Of a DNA stretch of 44,824 bases, positions 32,783 to 41,701 are shown in pieces. Position 1 is the stretch's first letter, and each line of letters begins with the position of its first letter. The notes below the pieces were generated by a model. That model worked only from the letters and a program-made list of their open reading frames with translations. It was not told the DNA's origin and ran no database searches. The stretch is from assembly GCA_024680795.1 (NCBI GenBank), contig JAILBR010000062.1, positions 1 to 44,824 of the forward strand. Direction: 5' to 3'. The translations under genes and the position numbers were made by a program. The stretch comes from Bacilli bacterium. GTDB taxonomy: Bacteria; Bacillota_I; Bacilli_A; RFN20; CAG-826.

Positions 32783-34462
32783 ATGGCTATTAACGTAGTA
32801 GAATTCAACGCTGCTCTTGAACAGCTTGAAATTACGAAAGGAATCAGTAGAGAAACCGTCTTAGCTGCTTTAAAAGAAGCGATGATTAAAGGCTTCAAAA
32901 AAGAAATCGGTGATGACGAAGCAATCGTTGAAGTCAATATTGACTTAGACCGTGGCACTATCGAAATGTTCCAAATCAAAACCGTCGTTGAAGACGCAGA
33001 AGACATCTTATTAGAAATCTCATTAGAAGACGCTAATAAGGATGGGGGCAAGTACAAAATTGGAGATGAATATAGAATCCCAGCTAGCCCAGAGAATTTA
33101 AGAAAGGCAATCGTTTTGTCAATAAAGAGTATTCTCAAACAAAAGTTTGCAGAAGCTGAAAAAGAAATCTTATTTGAACAATTTAGAGATAAGATTGGCA
33201 CCATGATTACTGGTAGAGTCGAACAATTCGATGATAGAGGTGCTTCTGTTAATATTGGTAAGACCAGTGTCTATATGCAAAAGAAAGACATGATCAAAGG
33301 CGAAAGATTTGCAGTTGGTGACACTATTAAATTATTTGTTGTTGATGTTGAAAGTAATACCAAAGGTGCAAGAATCCATGTCTCACGTTCACACGAAGGT
33401 TTCTTAAAGGCGTTAATGACTGAAGAAATCCATGACATATATGATGGTACAATCGTCATCAAAGCTATCGCTAGAGAAGCTGGCGAAAGAAGTAAAGTAG
33501 CAGTGTACTGCGAAGATCCTACAATTGATCCAGCTGGTACATGTATTGGTCCTAATGGCAGTAGAATCCAAAAAGTTGTTTCACAACTTGGTAATGGACC
33601 AACCAAAGAAAAGATTGATATTATCAGCTATTCTAGCAATACTCCATTATTCATTATGGAAGCACTTAAACCTGCTCAAGTTTCAGGTATTAAGATTGAT
33701 GAAGAATCTAAATCCGCAGTGGTTATCGTTAAAGACGATTCATTCTCTTTAGCTATCGGTAAGAAGGGTGTCAATGTTCGTTTAGCAGTTAAATTAACCG
33801 GCTATAACATCGACATAAAGACTGAATCTGATGCAGTTGAAGAAGAAATCGAATACACATCATTTGATGAAATCAGCGCAATGGAACTTGAAGAAAAGGC
33901 AGCAAGAATTGCACAAGCTCAAAGAGAAAGCCTTGTCTATCAAGATAATAGAGGGTCATTACCAGGACTTCCTGAAGGATATGTGGCTCCACAAGAAAGA
34001 ACTTATGAAGAAGAAGCTAACGACTTCGATAGTGCTTTAGAAGAACAAGCAGAACGCGAAGAAGCAGCTCCACAAGTTAATGAAGAACCAGTTCAAGAAG
34101 AAGCTGAAGCTGAAGTTGAAGAAACTACAGTGGAAGCCGAAGCTGAACAAGCTCAAGAAGAACCTGCTGAAGAAGAAGCTCAAGAAGAAGCAGTGGAAGT
34201 CAAGACCACAACTACTCTTGAAGACCTCGAAAAATCACTTGAATCTTCCGCTAAGAAAGAAACTAAAGGCAAAGGTAAGAAAACCAAAAAGAAAGCCGAA
34301 GAAGAAACAAGTGAAAATGTCGTTGTTCATGAAGGACCTCGTATGTCCATCTATACCGAAGAAGAACTTCGTGAAATGGAAGAAGAGGAAGAAGAATACG
34401 ATGAAGTCGATGATGAAGACATCGATTACGATGAATACGACCAATATTACGACGAAAATTAG
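32783..34462 (+). CDS. nusA: Transcription factor NusA with long acidic C-terminal tail
   Basis: This 559-residue protein binds RNA polymerase and modulates pausing, termination and antitermination. It has the N-terminal polymerase-binding domain, an S1 domain (VGDTIKLFVVD region) and KH domains (DPAGTCIGPNGSRIQ, FSLAIGKKGVNVRLA). From about residue 380 it continues with an unusual 180-residue tail: Glu/Ala-rich, then a Lys-rich patch (KGKGKKTKKK), then an extremely acidic Tyr-containing end. Bacillus NusA is about 370 residues and stops near the KH domains. Mycoplasma NusA also has an extended C-terminus, which there helps link polymerase to the ribosome. Confidence 0.95.
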   Translation: MAINVVEFNAALEQLEITKGISRETVLAALKEAMIKGFKKEIGDDEAIVEVNIDLDRGTIEMFQIKTVVEDAEDILLEISLEDANKDGGKYKIGDEYRIPASPENLRKAIVLSIKSILKQKFAEAEKEILFEQFRDKIGTMITGRVEQFDDRGASVNIGKTSVYMQKKDMIKGERFAVGDTIKLFVVDVESNTKGARIHVSRSHEGFLKALMTEEIHDIYDGTIVIKAIAREAGERSKVAVYCEDPTIDPAGTCIGPNGSRIQKVVSQLGNGPTKEKIDIISYSSNTPLFIMEALKPAQVSGIKIDEESKSAVVIVKDDSFSLAIGKKGVNVRLAVKLTGYNIDIKTESDAVEEEIEYTSFDEISAMELEEKAARIAQAQRESLVYQDNRGSLPGLPEGYVAPQERTYEEEANDFDSALEEQAEREEAAPQVNEEPVQEEAEAEVEETTVEAEAEQAQEEPAEEEAQEEAVEVKTTTTLEDLEKSLESSAKKETKGKGKKTKKKAEEETSENVVVHEGPRMSIYTEEELREMEEEEEEYDEVDDEDIDYDEYDQYYDEN

Positions 34463-34468
34463 TATTTT

Positions 34469-34738
34469 ATGAATAAAAAGGCCCCGATTTATCGCACTTG
34501 TATTGTCACGCGTGAAAAGATATTAAAAAAGGATATGTTTCGCGTAGTGAGGACTAAATCCGGAATTTATTTTGATATTAATCAAGATATGGAAGGTAGG
34601 GGCGTCTATATCAAAAAAGATTTATCAACAATATTATTAGCTCAGAAGAGACACTCCTTATCTAAAGGGCTATCTAAGGAAGTTGATGACTCGATATATT
34701 TGGAACTAATACAAGCATTAAGTAGAGAAAGGAAGTAG
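34469..34738 (+). CDS. ylxR: YlxR family RNA-binding protein (RnpM)
   Basis: This 89-residue protein shows the family signatures RTCIVTREKI near the start and GRGVYI. YlxR proteins are nucleic-acid binding; in Bacillus YlxR was identified as the RNase P modulator RnpM. It starts six bases after nusA and ends four bases before infB. The ylxQ (L7Ae-like) gene that normally follows in Bacilli is absent. Confidence 0.9.
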   Translation: MNKKAPIYRTCIVTREKILKKDMFRVVRTKSGIYFDINQDMEGRGVYIKKDLSTILLAQKRHSLSKGLSKEVDDSIYLELIQALSRERK

Positions 34739-34742
34739 AACA

Positions 34743-36575
34743 ATGGGTAAAAAGACTAACAAGAAAACTGATCGCGAGACTAACGTTTCTACGAAAATCA
34801 GTGCTGAAAAAACGAGAACAAAAGTCAATGGTGGAGTCTTCATCTACACGGGTGCAATTTCCACTGGCGAACTTGCTAAAGCTCTCAACGTCTCTGTTGG
34901 AGAAATTATCAAATTCCTTTTCTTACAAGGAAAGATGATTACCATTAATACCGTCTTAGATGACGAATTAATCGGTTTAATTTGTTTGGAATTCGGCTAT
35001 GACTTCCAAAAGAAAAATATCGTTGCCGCCGAGAATTTTGAAGAAGTGGAAATCAATGATGACCCTTCTAAACTTAAACCTCGTCCACCTGTGGTCACCA
35101 TCATGGGTCACGTTGACCATGGTAAAACCACACTTATCGATGCGATTAGAAACTCTAATCTTGTCGCTGGTGAAGTTGGTGGAATCTCTCAAGAGATTGG
35201 TGCTTATCAAAAAGAAATTAACGGGCATAAAATCACCTTTATTGACACTCCTGGGCATGAAGCTTTCACCCAAATGAGAAGTAGAGGTGCTTCTGTCACT
35301 GATATCGTTGTTTTAGTTGTTGCCGCTGATGATGGTGTTATGCCTCAAACAGTGGAAGCAATTGACCACGCAAAAAGTGCTAATGTCCCAATCATTGTTG
35401 CTATTAACAAGATGGATAAGCCAGGTGCGGATCCTGATCGAGTTAAAAATGAACTCATGCAACATGATATTATTGCTGAAGATTTTGGTGGAGATGTCAT
35501 CTGTGTTGAAATTTCCGCTAAGAAAAAGACCAACATTGATGGTTTATTAGAAACCATCATCTTAGTCAGTGAAATGAAAGAACTTAAGGCTAACCCAGAT
35601 CGCTATGCTTTAGGTACTGTTCTAGAAGCTAAACTTGACCGTAACGAAGGTCCTAAGGCTACCTTACTTATTCAAAACGGTACCTTAAAAGAAGGCGACT
35701 TCTTAGTTGTTGGTACTTCTTATGGTAAGGCACGTCGTATGACTAACGAATTTAAAAAAGTTTTAAATGTTGCTACTCCTTCTACTCCAGTATCAATTAT
35801 CGGTTTAGCAGAAGTTCCAGAAGCTGGTGATAGATTTATGGCTTTTGCTGAAGAGAGCGAAGCCCGTTCCATCGCTTTAAAGCGTAAACAATTAAAAGAA
35901 GCAAAAGAAAAATCAAAGACTAGCGCCGCAAGCTTAGAAGATTTATTCGCAATGGCCAATGCTGGCGATGTTCAAACTATCAATGTGATTGTCAAAGCTG
36001 ATTCTACTGGCTCGGCAGAAGCGGTTAAGAATAGCTTAGAAAAATTAAATAATGATCACGTAAAAATCAATGTTATCCGCGCTACCAGTGGTGCTATCAC
36101 TGAAAGTGATGTTCTTCTCGCTAGTGCTTCTCACGCTATCATTTATGGCTTTAATGTCAGACCTGATGCTAAAACAAGAAGCAAAGCAGCAGAAGAAAAA
36201 GTGGAAATCAGATTACATAACATTATCTATGCTTTAATTGAAGAAATTGAAGCAGCGATGAAGGGTATGCTAAAGAAAGAACTTGTCGAATCAGTGACCG
36301 GACAAGCTGAAATTAGAAAACTATTCAAAGTTTCTAAACTTGGAACTATTGCGGGTTGTATGGTGACATTTGGATTTATTAAAGGCACCAACCCAGTCAG
36401 AGTTCTTAGAGATGGTATTGTCATCTTTACTGGCGAATTAGCGGGTCTACAAAGAGAAAAAGACCAAGTTAAAGAAGTTAGAGAAGGCTTTGAATGCGGT
36501 ATGCTTGTCAAAGGATTCAACGATATCAAAGAAGGCGATATCATTGAAGGATATGAAATGGTGGAGAGCGAGTAA
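34743..36575 (+). CDS. infB: Translation initiation factor IF-2
   Basis: This 610-residue GTPase brings initiator tRNA to the 30S subunit. After a short N-terminal IF2_N domain ([19 protein letters not shown]) come the G motifs GHVDHGKT (122-129), [15 protein letters not shown] and SAKK, then domains II to IV. It lacks the long N-terminal extension of many bacterial IF-2 proteins, a size typical of Mollicutes and related small genomes. Its stop overlaps the rbfA start (TAATG). Confidence 0.98.
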   Translation: MGKKTNKKTDRETNVSTKISAEKTRTKVNGGVFIYTGAISTGELAKALNVSVGEIIKFLFLQGKMITINTVLDDELIGLICLEFGYDFQKKNIVAAENFEEVEINDDPSKLKPRPPVVTIMGHVDHGKTTLIDAIRNSNLVAGEVGGISQEIGAYQKEINGHKITFIDTPGHEAFTQMRSRGASVTDIVVLVVAADDGVMPQTVEAIDHAKSANVPIIVAINKMDKPGADPDRVKNELMQHDIIAEDFGGDVICVEISAKKKTNIDGLLETIILVSEMKELKANPDRYALGTVLEAKLDRNEGPKATLLIQNGTLKEGDFLVVGTSYGKARRMTNEFKKVLNVATPSTPVSIIGLAEVPEAGDRFMAFAEESEARSIALKRKQLKEAKEKSKTSAASLEDLFAMANAGDVQTINVIVKADSTGSAEAVKNSLEKLNNDHVKINVIRATSGAITESDVLLASASHAIIYGFNVRPDAKTRSKAAEEKVEIRLHNIIYALIEEIEAAMKGMLKKELVESVTGQAEIRKLFKVSKLGTIAGCMVTFGFIKGTNPVRVLRDGIVIFTGELAGLQREKDQVKEVREGFECGMLVKGFNDIKEGDIIEGYEMVESE

Positions 36576-36901
36576 TGGCTAATAAACAAGAAAGAATTGC
36601 AACCATCATTAGAAAAAATATTGCTGAAATTATCCAATTTCAGATTAAAGACCCAAATCTTGGTTTTGTCTCGATTCCAGAGGTAAAAGTCTCAAAAGAT
36701 TTTTCTTATGCGACTGTTTATGTCTCCTTCATCAAAGAAGAAGATATCAAACCTTCTATGGAAGTATTAAACAAAGCTAAAGGATTTATTAGAAGTGAAC
36801 TCGCTCAAAAACTTGATATCAGAAGAGTGCCAGAAATTAGATTTGTAGTTGATGATGGCTATCAAAGAGAAGCGAGAATCACCGAATTATTAAATAAATA
36901 G
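36575..36901 (+). CDS. rbfA: Ribosome-binding factor A
   Basis: This 108-residue, KH-like protein binds the 30S subunit near helix 1 of 16S rRNA and helps late maturation. It shows the family start (NKQERIATIIRKNIAEIIQ), DPNLGFVSIPEVKVSKDFSYATVYVS and the ending RVPEIRFVVDDGYQREARI. It is translationally coupled to infB. Confidence 0.96.
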   Translation: MANKQERIATIIRKNIAEIIQFQIKDPNLGFVSIPEVKVSKDFSYATVYVSFIKEEDIKPSMEVLNKAKGFIRSELAQKLDIRRVPEIRFVVDDGYQREARITELLNK

Positions 36902-36910
36902 GAACAATAT

Positions 36911-37498
36911 ATGTATTTTTATTTAGATGAGTTTCATTCATCAAAGCCAAGAGGCATCGAATATAAAAGCAATATGCCTGGAGCAAGCATAGTGATTGGC
37001 ATGCTTCCAGGAGATACTTTTGATTTCACGTCAAAAAATTATGTTAATTGCACACTGGTTATCGAACATAGTGGAAGTGTTAAGCACTCATCTTGTGCAT
37101 TATCTGTTGGAAAAGATTGGGAAGATGAATATCGAATTCATCACACAACTGGAGGCGCTCCTCTAGCAATTAAAATTGAAAGATATAAGAATTACACAAA
37201 CCAACAAACGATTGAGTTTAAAGCGAATATGAATTACTCGCCTGATGGCCAATTTGTTAAAAAATTAGGCAACATTGCGGTTGAGTATATTGTTAAACTA
37301 TATAGCACTAATTATCGTTTTGATTTGCCAGCTGTGCTTTTCATTGATGGAAAGAAACAATTTTTCAAATATAGTTATGTGACATATCCTTCTACAAAGC
37401 GCATTAGTAAATTAACATTTGTTGGTTTAACTGATAACTTTCAAGAGGTTAAAGAACTACAAAGTATTTTATCTGAAATGGGGTATCATTATTACTAA
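36911..37498 (+). CDS. Unknown protein inserted in the translation operon
   Basis: The protein has 195 residues and I do not recognise it. It has no signal peptide or membrane helix and is probably mostly beta (SIVIGMLPGDTFDF, TLVIEHSGSVKHSS, KLTFVGLTDNFQEV). AGGA lies seven bases before ATG, nine bases after rbfA, so it is the operon's next gene. Its stop codon lies within the loop of a strong terminator. Bacillus has no gene at this position. Confidence 0.6.
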   Translation: MYFYLDEFHSSKPRGIEYKSNMPGASIVIGMLPGDTFDFTSKNYVNCTLVIEHSGSVKHSSCALSVGKDWEDEYRIHHTTGGAPLAIKIERYKNYTNQQTIEFKANMNYSPDGQFVKKLGNIAVEYIVKLYSTNYRFDLPAVLFIDGKKQFFKYSYVTYPSTKRISKLTFVGLTDNFQEVKELQSILSEMGYHYY

Positions 37499-37510
37499 TA
37501 CCCCTTTTTT
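37480..37510 (+). terminator. Terminator overlapping the end of the unknown gene
   Basis: GGGGTAT (37480-37486) pairs with ATACCCC (37498-37504), and TTTTTT follows. The stop codon lies in the loop. It should separate the upstream rimP-rbfA part from truB. Confidence 0.85.
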
Positions 37511-37592
37511 ATAAAAAGGAGAAAGCAGTGTAAGGAAAGTGGCAGTTTTCTATAAAGACTTAATTCTCTCCTACATAAGCAAATAATAAAAT
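37511..37592 (+). other. Folded gap upstream of truB
   Basis: AAGGAGA at 37516 can pair with TCTCCT near 37572, around a smaller GAAA/TTTTC hairpin. The strand after the terminator may be a truB leader or a read-through element. No clear promoter is visible and no ribosome-binding site immediately precedes ATG 37593. Confidence 0.3.
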
Positions 37593-38444
37593 ATGGATGG
37601 CGTTTTATTAATTAACAAGCAAAAAGGAATCACATCAAGAAATGTCTGCGACCAAGTTTCTAAAATATTAGAAACTAAAAAAGTTGGTCATATTGGCACG
37701 CTTGATCCTTTTGCCACTGGTTTATTAATTGTTTTAGTTGGAAAAGCCACTAAATGTTTACAGTATTTTGATGATTTTGCTAAAACTTATACCGCCACAA
37801 TTAAGTTAGGTGAGAAAACATCAACGATGGACACCGAAGGTAATATTATTGAGCAAAAAGAAACTCCTTATTTATCTAGAGAAGATATTGAAGATGTTCT
37901 TAGTTCCTTTTTAGGAAAGCAAAAACAACTTCCTCCAATGACCAGCGCTATCCATGTTAATGGCACTAAATTATATAAACTGGCTCATCAAGGAATAGAA
38001 GTGGAAAGGCCATTAAGAGATATTGAGATATTTGATATCAAACTAATTGATTTTAGTGATGAAGAAATAACTTTTAAAGCGACTGTCTCAAAAGGAACAT
38101 ATATAAGAGTGCTAGGAAATGATATCGCTGAAAGGCTTAAAACAGTTGGTCATTTATCGAGCTTAAATAGAGATGAAATTGGACCTTTCAGTTTAAAAGA
38201 GGCGGTCTCTGTCGGTGAATTTGATTCTAATTCGCTCCATAATATAGTCGACGTTTTATCGAGATTTTGTGCCGTATTAAAAGTTGATGAACAAAAAGCG
38301 AAAGATATAATGGATGGCAAGATTAAAGAAATTGACGGCGATTATAAAGGGGACAAACTTTTTATAATTGATATAAACAATAATCCAATTGCCATGTATA
38401 ATAGAATAAATGAGAAATTCATTTTCTCACGAGGGCTATTCTAA
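37593..38444 (+). CDS. truB: tRNA pseudouridine-55 synthase
   Basis: This 283-residue enzyme makes pseudouridine 55 in the T-loop of tRNA. It has GVLLINKQKGITSRNV, the catalytic aspartate Asp38 in HIGTLDPFATG, KTYTATIKLGEKTSTMD and the SKGTYIRVLGNDIA segment. The C-terminus carries a short PUA-like extension. No ribosome-binding site is evident; the AT-rich stretch before ATG (AATAATAAAAT) may include a -10 box. Confidence 0.96.
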   Translation: MDGVLLINKQKGITSRNVCDQVSKILETKKVGHIGTLDPFATGLLIVLVGKATKCLQYFDDFAKTYTATIKLGEKTSTMDTEGNIIEQKETPYLSREDIEDVLSSFLGKQKQLPPMTSAIHVNGTKLYKLAHQGIEVERPLRDIEIFDIKLIDFSDEEITFKATVSKGTYIRVLGNDIAERLKTVGHLSSLNRDEIGPFSLKEAVSVGEFDSNSLHNIVDVLSRFCAVLKVDEQKAKDIMDGKIKEIDGDYKGDKLFIIDINNNPIAMYNRINEKFIFSRGLF

Positions 38445-38446
38445 TC

Positions 38447-39352
38447 ATGAAGATAATCGATGTTGACATTAATGATATCAAGTTAGAAGAAGTAAAAAAT
38501 CTTCATCTTTGTCTTGGCTATTTTGATGGTTTACACCTTGGTCACCAAAAGATTATTAATGAGGCGCTTAAAAATGGTGTGACTGGTGTGATGACTTTTG
38601 ATAATCCACCTAATTTCGCTCTTGGTAAGAATATCGTCAACTGTTGTCTAACTTCTTTATATGATAAATCCGTTCTTTTAGAAGATATGGGCGTTAAGCA
38701 CCTCTACATTTTAAGAATGTCAAAAAAGCTTTTAGATACTCCGCGTGATGTTTTCGTAGAGAAAGTACTTAAAGCGATTAATCCTGCCGCAATATATGTC
38801 GGAGATGATTATCGTTTTGGCAAAGATGCGAAAGGAACACCAAATTATTTATCAAACTTTTTTGAAGTTCATTCAATGCCTTTACTTCAATGCAAAAATA
38901 GAAAAATATCATCTCGATATATCAAGGATCTAATTTCAGAAGGAAAAGTGGAACAAGTATCAGAATATCTAGGAAGAAACTATTCTTTGGTAGGACTAGT
39001 TGTCGAAGGAAAAGGAAATGGCAAGAAAATTGGCTTCCCAACCGCAAACCTTGATTTAGATTATCCATATGTTTTACCTAAAATTGGCGTATATATGGGT
39101 TATGTTAAAGTTCTTAGCAGTACTTATAAAGCAATTATGTGCATTTCAACCCATCCTACCGTGATGGAGTTAAATAAACCTTTAGTGGAAGTTCACCTTT
39201 TATATTACAAAGGTGACCTATATGGTAGAGAGATTGAAGTTGAATTTGTTAGTTTTATGAGAGACGTCATTAAGTTTGATTCGATTGAAGACTTACAAGA
39301 ACAACTTAAAATAGATCGCGAAATTGCAAAAGATACCTTAAAGAATTTATAG
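38447..39352 (+). CDS. ribF: Bifunctional riboflavin kinase/FAD synthetase
   Basis: This 301-residue enzyme turns riboflavin into FMN and then FAD. The N-terminal adenylyltransferase domain has CLGYFDGLHLGHQKI and YVGDDYRFGKDAKG; the C-terminal kinase domain has GLVVEGKGNGKKIGFPTANL, VYMGYVKV and VEVHLLYYKGDLYGREIEVEF. It starts two bases after truB. Its place between truB and rpsO matches the Bacillus order. Confidence 0.96.
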   Translation: MKIIDVDINDIKLEEVKNLHLCLGYFDGLHLGHQKIINEALKNGVTGVMTFDNPPNFALGKNIVNCCLTSLYDKSVLLEDMGVKHLYILRMSKKLLDTPRDVFVEKVLKAINPAAIYVGDDYRFGKDAKGTPNYLSNFFEVHSMPLLQCKNRKISSRYIKDLISEGKVEQVSEYLGRNYSLVGLVVEGKGNGKKIGFPTANLDLDYPYVLPKIGVYMGYVKVLSSTYKAIMCISTHPTVMELNKPLVEVHLLYYKGDLYGREIEVEFVSFMRDVIKFDSIEDLQEQLKIDREIAKDTLKNL

Positions 39353-39366
39353 GAGAATAGAGAATT

Positions 39367-39741
39367 ATGATGAAATTATTTTCGTTCGGTGATGGTGTAA
39401 CTGGCAAAGTTTTAATGAGAGTAAAATGTTCAGATCCGCTCTATATCGATGAACACCTAAATTTATATTTAGAAGGTTATGATAACGCGAATATCACTAG
39501 AGAATATGATGGCATGCCTTGCTATATTGGTGACATCCATATCGTTTATGAATATGATCGTAGACCTTTCTGCATTGGCAATACACGTATCACCTACGAA
39601 TACGATAGAAAACCATTTTGCATCGGTGATACAAGAATAACCTATGAATACGATAGAAAACCTTATTGTATCGACAATACAAGAATCGTCTATCGCTATG
39701 ACAGAACGCCTGAATGGGTAGGAGATAAACATCTTTACTAA
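39367..39741 (+). CDS. Protein of 16-residue tandem repeats, unknown function
   Basis: The protein has 124 residues. After a 36-residue lead, five and a half repeats of 16 residues follow, on the pattern CIGDTRITYEYDRKPF. The repeats keep Cys/Tyr at position 1, Gly-Asp at 3-4, an Ile at 7, Tyr-Glu-Tyr-Asp-Arg at 9-13 and Pro at 15. The alternating hydrophobic pattern predicts two short strands per unit, giving a small solenoid or meander. Most units carry one Cys. It lies 14 bases after ribF and ahead of the rpsO promoter. AGGAG is upstream, and a second ATG at 39370 could also be used. I know no family match. Confidence 0.65.
   Translation: MMKLFSFGDGVTGKVLMRVKCSDPLYIDEHLNLYLEGYDNANITREYDGMPCYIGDIHIVYEYDRRPFCIGNTRITYEYDRKPFCIGDTRITYEYDRKPYCIDNTRIVYRYDRTPEWVGDKHLY
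39475..39738 (+). repeat. 48-bp tandem coding repeats
   Basis: Five full units and one half unit of 48 bp encode the 16-residue repeats. Neighbouring units 3 and 4 (39571-39666) are nearly identical at the DNA level, which suggests recent expansion; outer units have drifted. Confidence 0.8.
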
Positions 39742-39774
39742 AAAACACTTTTCAAATCATAATATTTATATTAA

Positions 39775-39865
39775 TATAATGGTCGCGACTTACCTCTAGG
39801 ATTAGCGATTCCTCAACGCTTATCCCGGGCCTAAGTTAAGAAAGCAAAAATAGGAGGAATTAACG
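39775..39865 (+). promoter_or_regulatory. rpsO promoter and folded leader, candidate S15 autoregulatory element
   Basis: TATAAT (39775-39780) is followed by a leader in which GGATTAGCG (39799-39807) pairs with CGCTTATCC (39817-39825) and ACTTA (39788-39792) pairs with TAAGT (39832-39836). CCTC in the leader can also pair with GAGG of the ribosome-binding site. S15 commonly represses its own mRNA through such folds in Bacilli. Confidence 0.55.
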
Positions 39866-40135
39866 ATGGCACTTTCAAAAGAAAGAAAAGCAGAAATTGT
39901 TAAACAGTATGGTAAAAACGAAAAGGACACAGGTTCAACTGAAGTCCAAGTCGCTCTCCTTACTGAACAAATCAGAGCGTTAACCGAACACTTAAAGAAG
40001 AATCACAAAGACGCAGCAAGCAAACGTGGTCTTATGATCCTTGTCGGTCAACGTAGAAGCTTACTCAATTATCTTGCAAGAACTGACAGAGACGCTTACG
40101 TCAAACTTATCGTTTCTCTCGGCTTAAGAAAATAA
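39866..40135 (+). CDS. rpsO: 30S ribosomal protein S15
   Basis: This 89-residue protein is of normal length and binds 16S rRNA in the platform. It shows the family core EKDTGSTEVQVALLTEQI, HLKKNHKDAASKRGL and VGQRRSLLNYLARTD. AGGAGG precedes ATG. It has its own promoter and terminator. Confidence 0.98.
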   Translation: MALSKERKAEIVKQYGKNEKDTGSTEVQVALLTEQIRALTEHLKKNHKDAASKRGLMILVGQRRSLLNYLARTDRDAYVKLIVSLGLRK

Positions 40136-40153
40136 GATAGTTATAAAGCGAAC

Positions 40154-40184
40154 AAAGTTGGTAAACAATACCAACTTTTTTATT
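40154..40184 (+). terminator. rpsO terminator
   Basis: AAAGTTGGT, seven-base loop, ACCAACTTT, then TTTATT. Confidence 0.9.
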
Positions 40185-40191
40185 ATCTTAT

Positions 40192-40220
40192 TTAACAATT
40201 GTCTCATTTGGTTGTAATAT
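40192..40220 (+). promoter_or_regulatory. Promoter of third TerB gene
   Basis: TTAACA (40192-40197), a 17-base spacer and TAATAT (40215-40220). AGAGG follows at the ribosome-binding position of ATG 40245. Confidence 0.55.
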
Positions 40221-40244
40221 AAAACGTGATAAGAGGTATAACTT

Positions 40245-40679
40245 ATGGCAAACATTGATAATTTAGTGGTTTCGTTCTTATTACTTGATGAAAAAACCAG
40301 ACTTAGAAAAACTCAAAAAGCTACAAATAGATTAGCGAATTATTTAAACGATACAAACGAATACACCGATAAACAAGTGTTTAAATTCTTTGTTGATGTA
40401 GTTAGCTTATTCGTCTCTGCTGATCATGGTTGTGGAGAAGAAGAGTGGAAGCTATTTAATGATATTCTTGATACTGATTATTCTTACCCTCAATTCGCTC
40501 AAGCTACCGACGGTGGTAACGACCCAGTTTTCAAAGAGAGAATGTTTGACAAAATCGCCGCTCTACCAAGAAGAATTAGAAATGATGTCGTGACAATTGG
40601 CTTAGCATTCCTAGTTTCTGATAAAGAATTATCTCCAACTGAAAAAATCCTCTTCAAGAGAGTGCTAAACGCAAAATAA
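40245..40679 (+). CDS. TerB-like helical protein, paralog 3
   Basis: The protein has 144 residues and is related to 23753 and 25165 but more diverged: FFVDVVSLFVSADHGCGEEEWKLFNDIL, then FAQATDGGNDPVF and the ending LAFLVSDKELSPTEKILFKRVL. The spacing of the acidic residues and the two helical halves is kept. It is transcribed alone from its own promoter and closed by an elaborate terminator. Its function is unknown. Confidence 0.68.
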   Translation: MANIDNLVVSFLLLDEKTRLRKTQKATNRLANYLNDTNEYTDKQVFKFFVDVVSLFVSADHGCGEEEWKLFNDILDTDYSYPQFAQATDGGNDPVFKERMFDKIAALPRRIRNDVVTIGLAFLVSDKELSPTEKILFKRVLNAK

Positions 40680-40731
40680 AAAAGGAGCAGCCTTAACTTT
40701 ATAAGTTAACTGGGGCACATGCTCCTTTTTT
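40678..40731. terminator. Two-tier bidirectional terminator
   Basis: AAAAAAGGAGCA pairs with TGCTCCTTTTTT over 12 bp, and inside it TTAACTT-TAT-AAGTTAA forms a second perfect hairpin. T-runs exist on both strands, so it serves the TerB gene and the converging flavin reductase gene. Confidence 0.85.
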
Positions 40732-40738
40732 AATGCTA

Positions 40739-41662
40739 TTATTTCTTCTTTTCTTTATTACGTTTGTCTCTAATCTCTTGCATTTCTTTAACATCGATCA
40801 AGGTCCAGCCTTGCTCTCTAGCGTAATCCACCATCTGAGTAAGAGCAGCCTTTAAAAACACACGTGGAATCTTAACACACATTTGGCAAGCTTCTTTAGT
40901 GAACTTAATTTTGTCATCGATACGATTAGCAGCGTACATGACTGATTCGACACTTGCTTCTTTTCCGGCTGGGATTGGCTCCTTAATTGGGCGAGATCTA
41001 AATCTTGTATACCAGAAATATTGAGAATCACGATAACCATAATCAACAGGAACTTTAGGGAAACTACTCGCTTTCACACCATTGATGATGGCGTTATAGA
41101 ACTTTTCTTTCATCAAAATCTTGTCAATTTTTAGGATAAAATGACAACCGAATTTAGATGTAACTCCGTTAAAGTTACGATATGGTCCTTCAATTCCTTC
41201 AAGTTGACCGATTTTTTCTTTATCTAAATAAGCATCTTCTAAAGTATCATCCCATGTACATTCGAATACTTGATATGCCTTTTGAATAACAAGTGGTCTA
41301 TTCCCTTCAGTTTGACCTTTTTCTAAAACCCAGTCACATTTAGCCATTTTTTCTTTTGGCGTTTCTCCAGGAAAGCCTAATTTAACAGTAGTGGAAAAGT
41401 CTTTTTTTGAATCTTCCAAGAAATTAAGTGCACATTTTCCAGTTCTCAATATGTTTTGAGCGGTATTAGATGAATTACGGCATTCTAAAATCATCGCATA
41501 ATAACTTTTTCCTGCGATGTAATATGGAAAGCAAAGCGAATATGCACCTATTGTGGTGTTACCTTCTTCGTCTAATGTAGAAATCAAAACTGTAGGCATT
41601 GGAAAGAACGCGCTAGTTTGATAAAAATTGTCAACAATTCTTAAATCTTTAAATGAACTCAT
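40739..41662 (-). CDS. Flavin reductase-like FMN-binding protein
   Basis: The protein has 307 residues. The first 200 follow the flavin reductase (FMN-binding split barrel) family: PMPTVLISTLDEEGNTTIGAYSLC, SYYAMILECRNSSNTAQNIL and TGKCALNFL. The C-terminal 100 residues are an extra helical region with the cysteine pair spaced as in ACQMC, and a Lys-rich end. The substrate is unknown; a role in flavin or iron-related redox chemistry is likely. GGGAG precedes ATG 41662. Confidence 0.82.
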   Translation of the reverse strand: MSSFKDLRIVDNFYQTSAFFPMPTVLISTLDEEGNTTIGAYSLCFPYYIAGKSYYAMILECRNSSNTAQNILRTGKCALNFLEDSKKDFSTTVKLGFPGETPKEKMAKCDWVLEKGQTEGNRPLVIQKAYQVFECTWDDTLEDAYLDKEKIGQLEGIEGPYRNFNGVTSKFGCHFILKIDKILMKEKFYNAIINGVKASSFPKVPVDYGYRDSQYFWYTRFRSRPIKEPIPAGKEASVESVMYAANRIDDKIKFTKEACQMCVKIPRVFLKAALTQMVDYAREQGWTLIDVKEMQEIRDKRNKEKKK

Positions 41663-41701
41663 GATTATTTCTCCCTTATTATTAATAATTTTACATCTTT
41701 A

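Noticed and set aside
34080-34472. Lys-rich 130-residue frame in the nusA tail
   Set aside because: An alternative frame of Glu-rich GAA codons automatically reads as Lys-rich; the NusA frame continues to its own stop.
39475-39738. CRISPR array
   Set aside because: The repeats are 48 bp, contiguous, in frame and without spacers; no cas genes are present.
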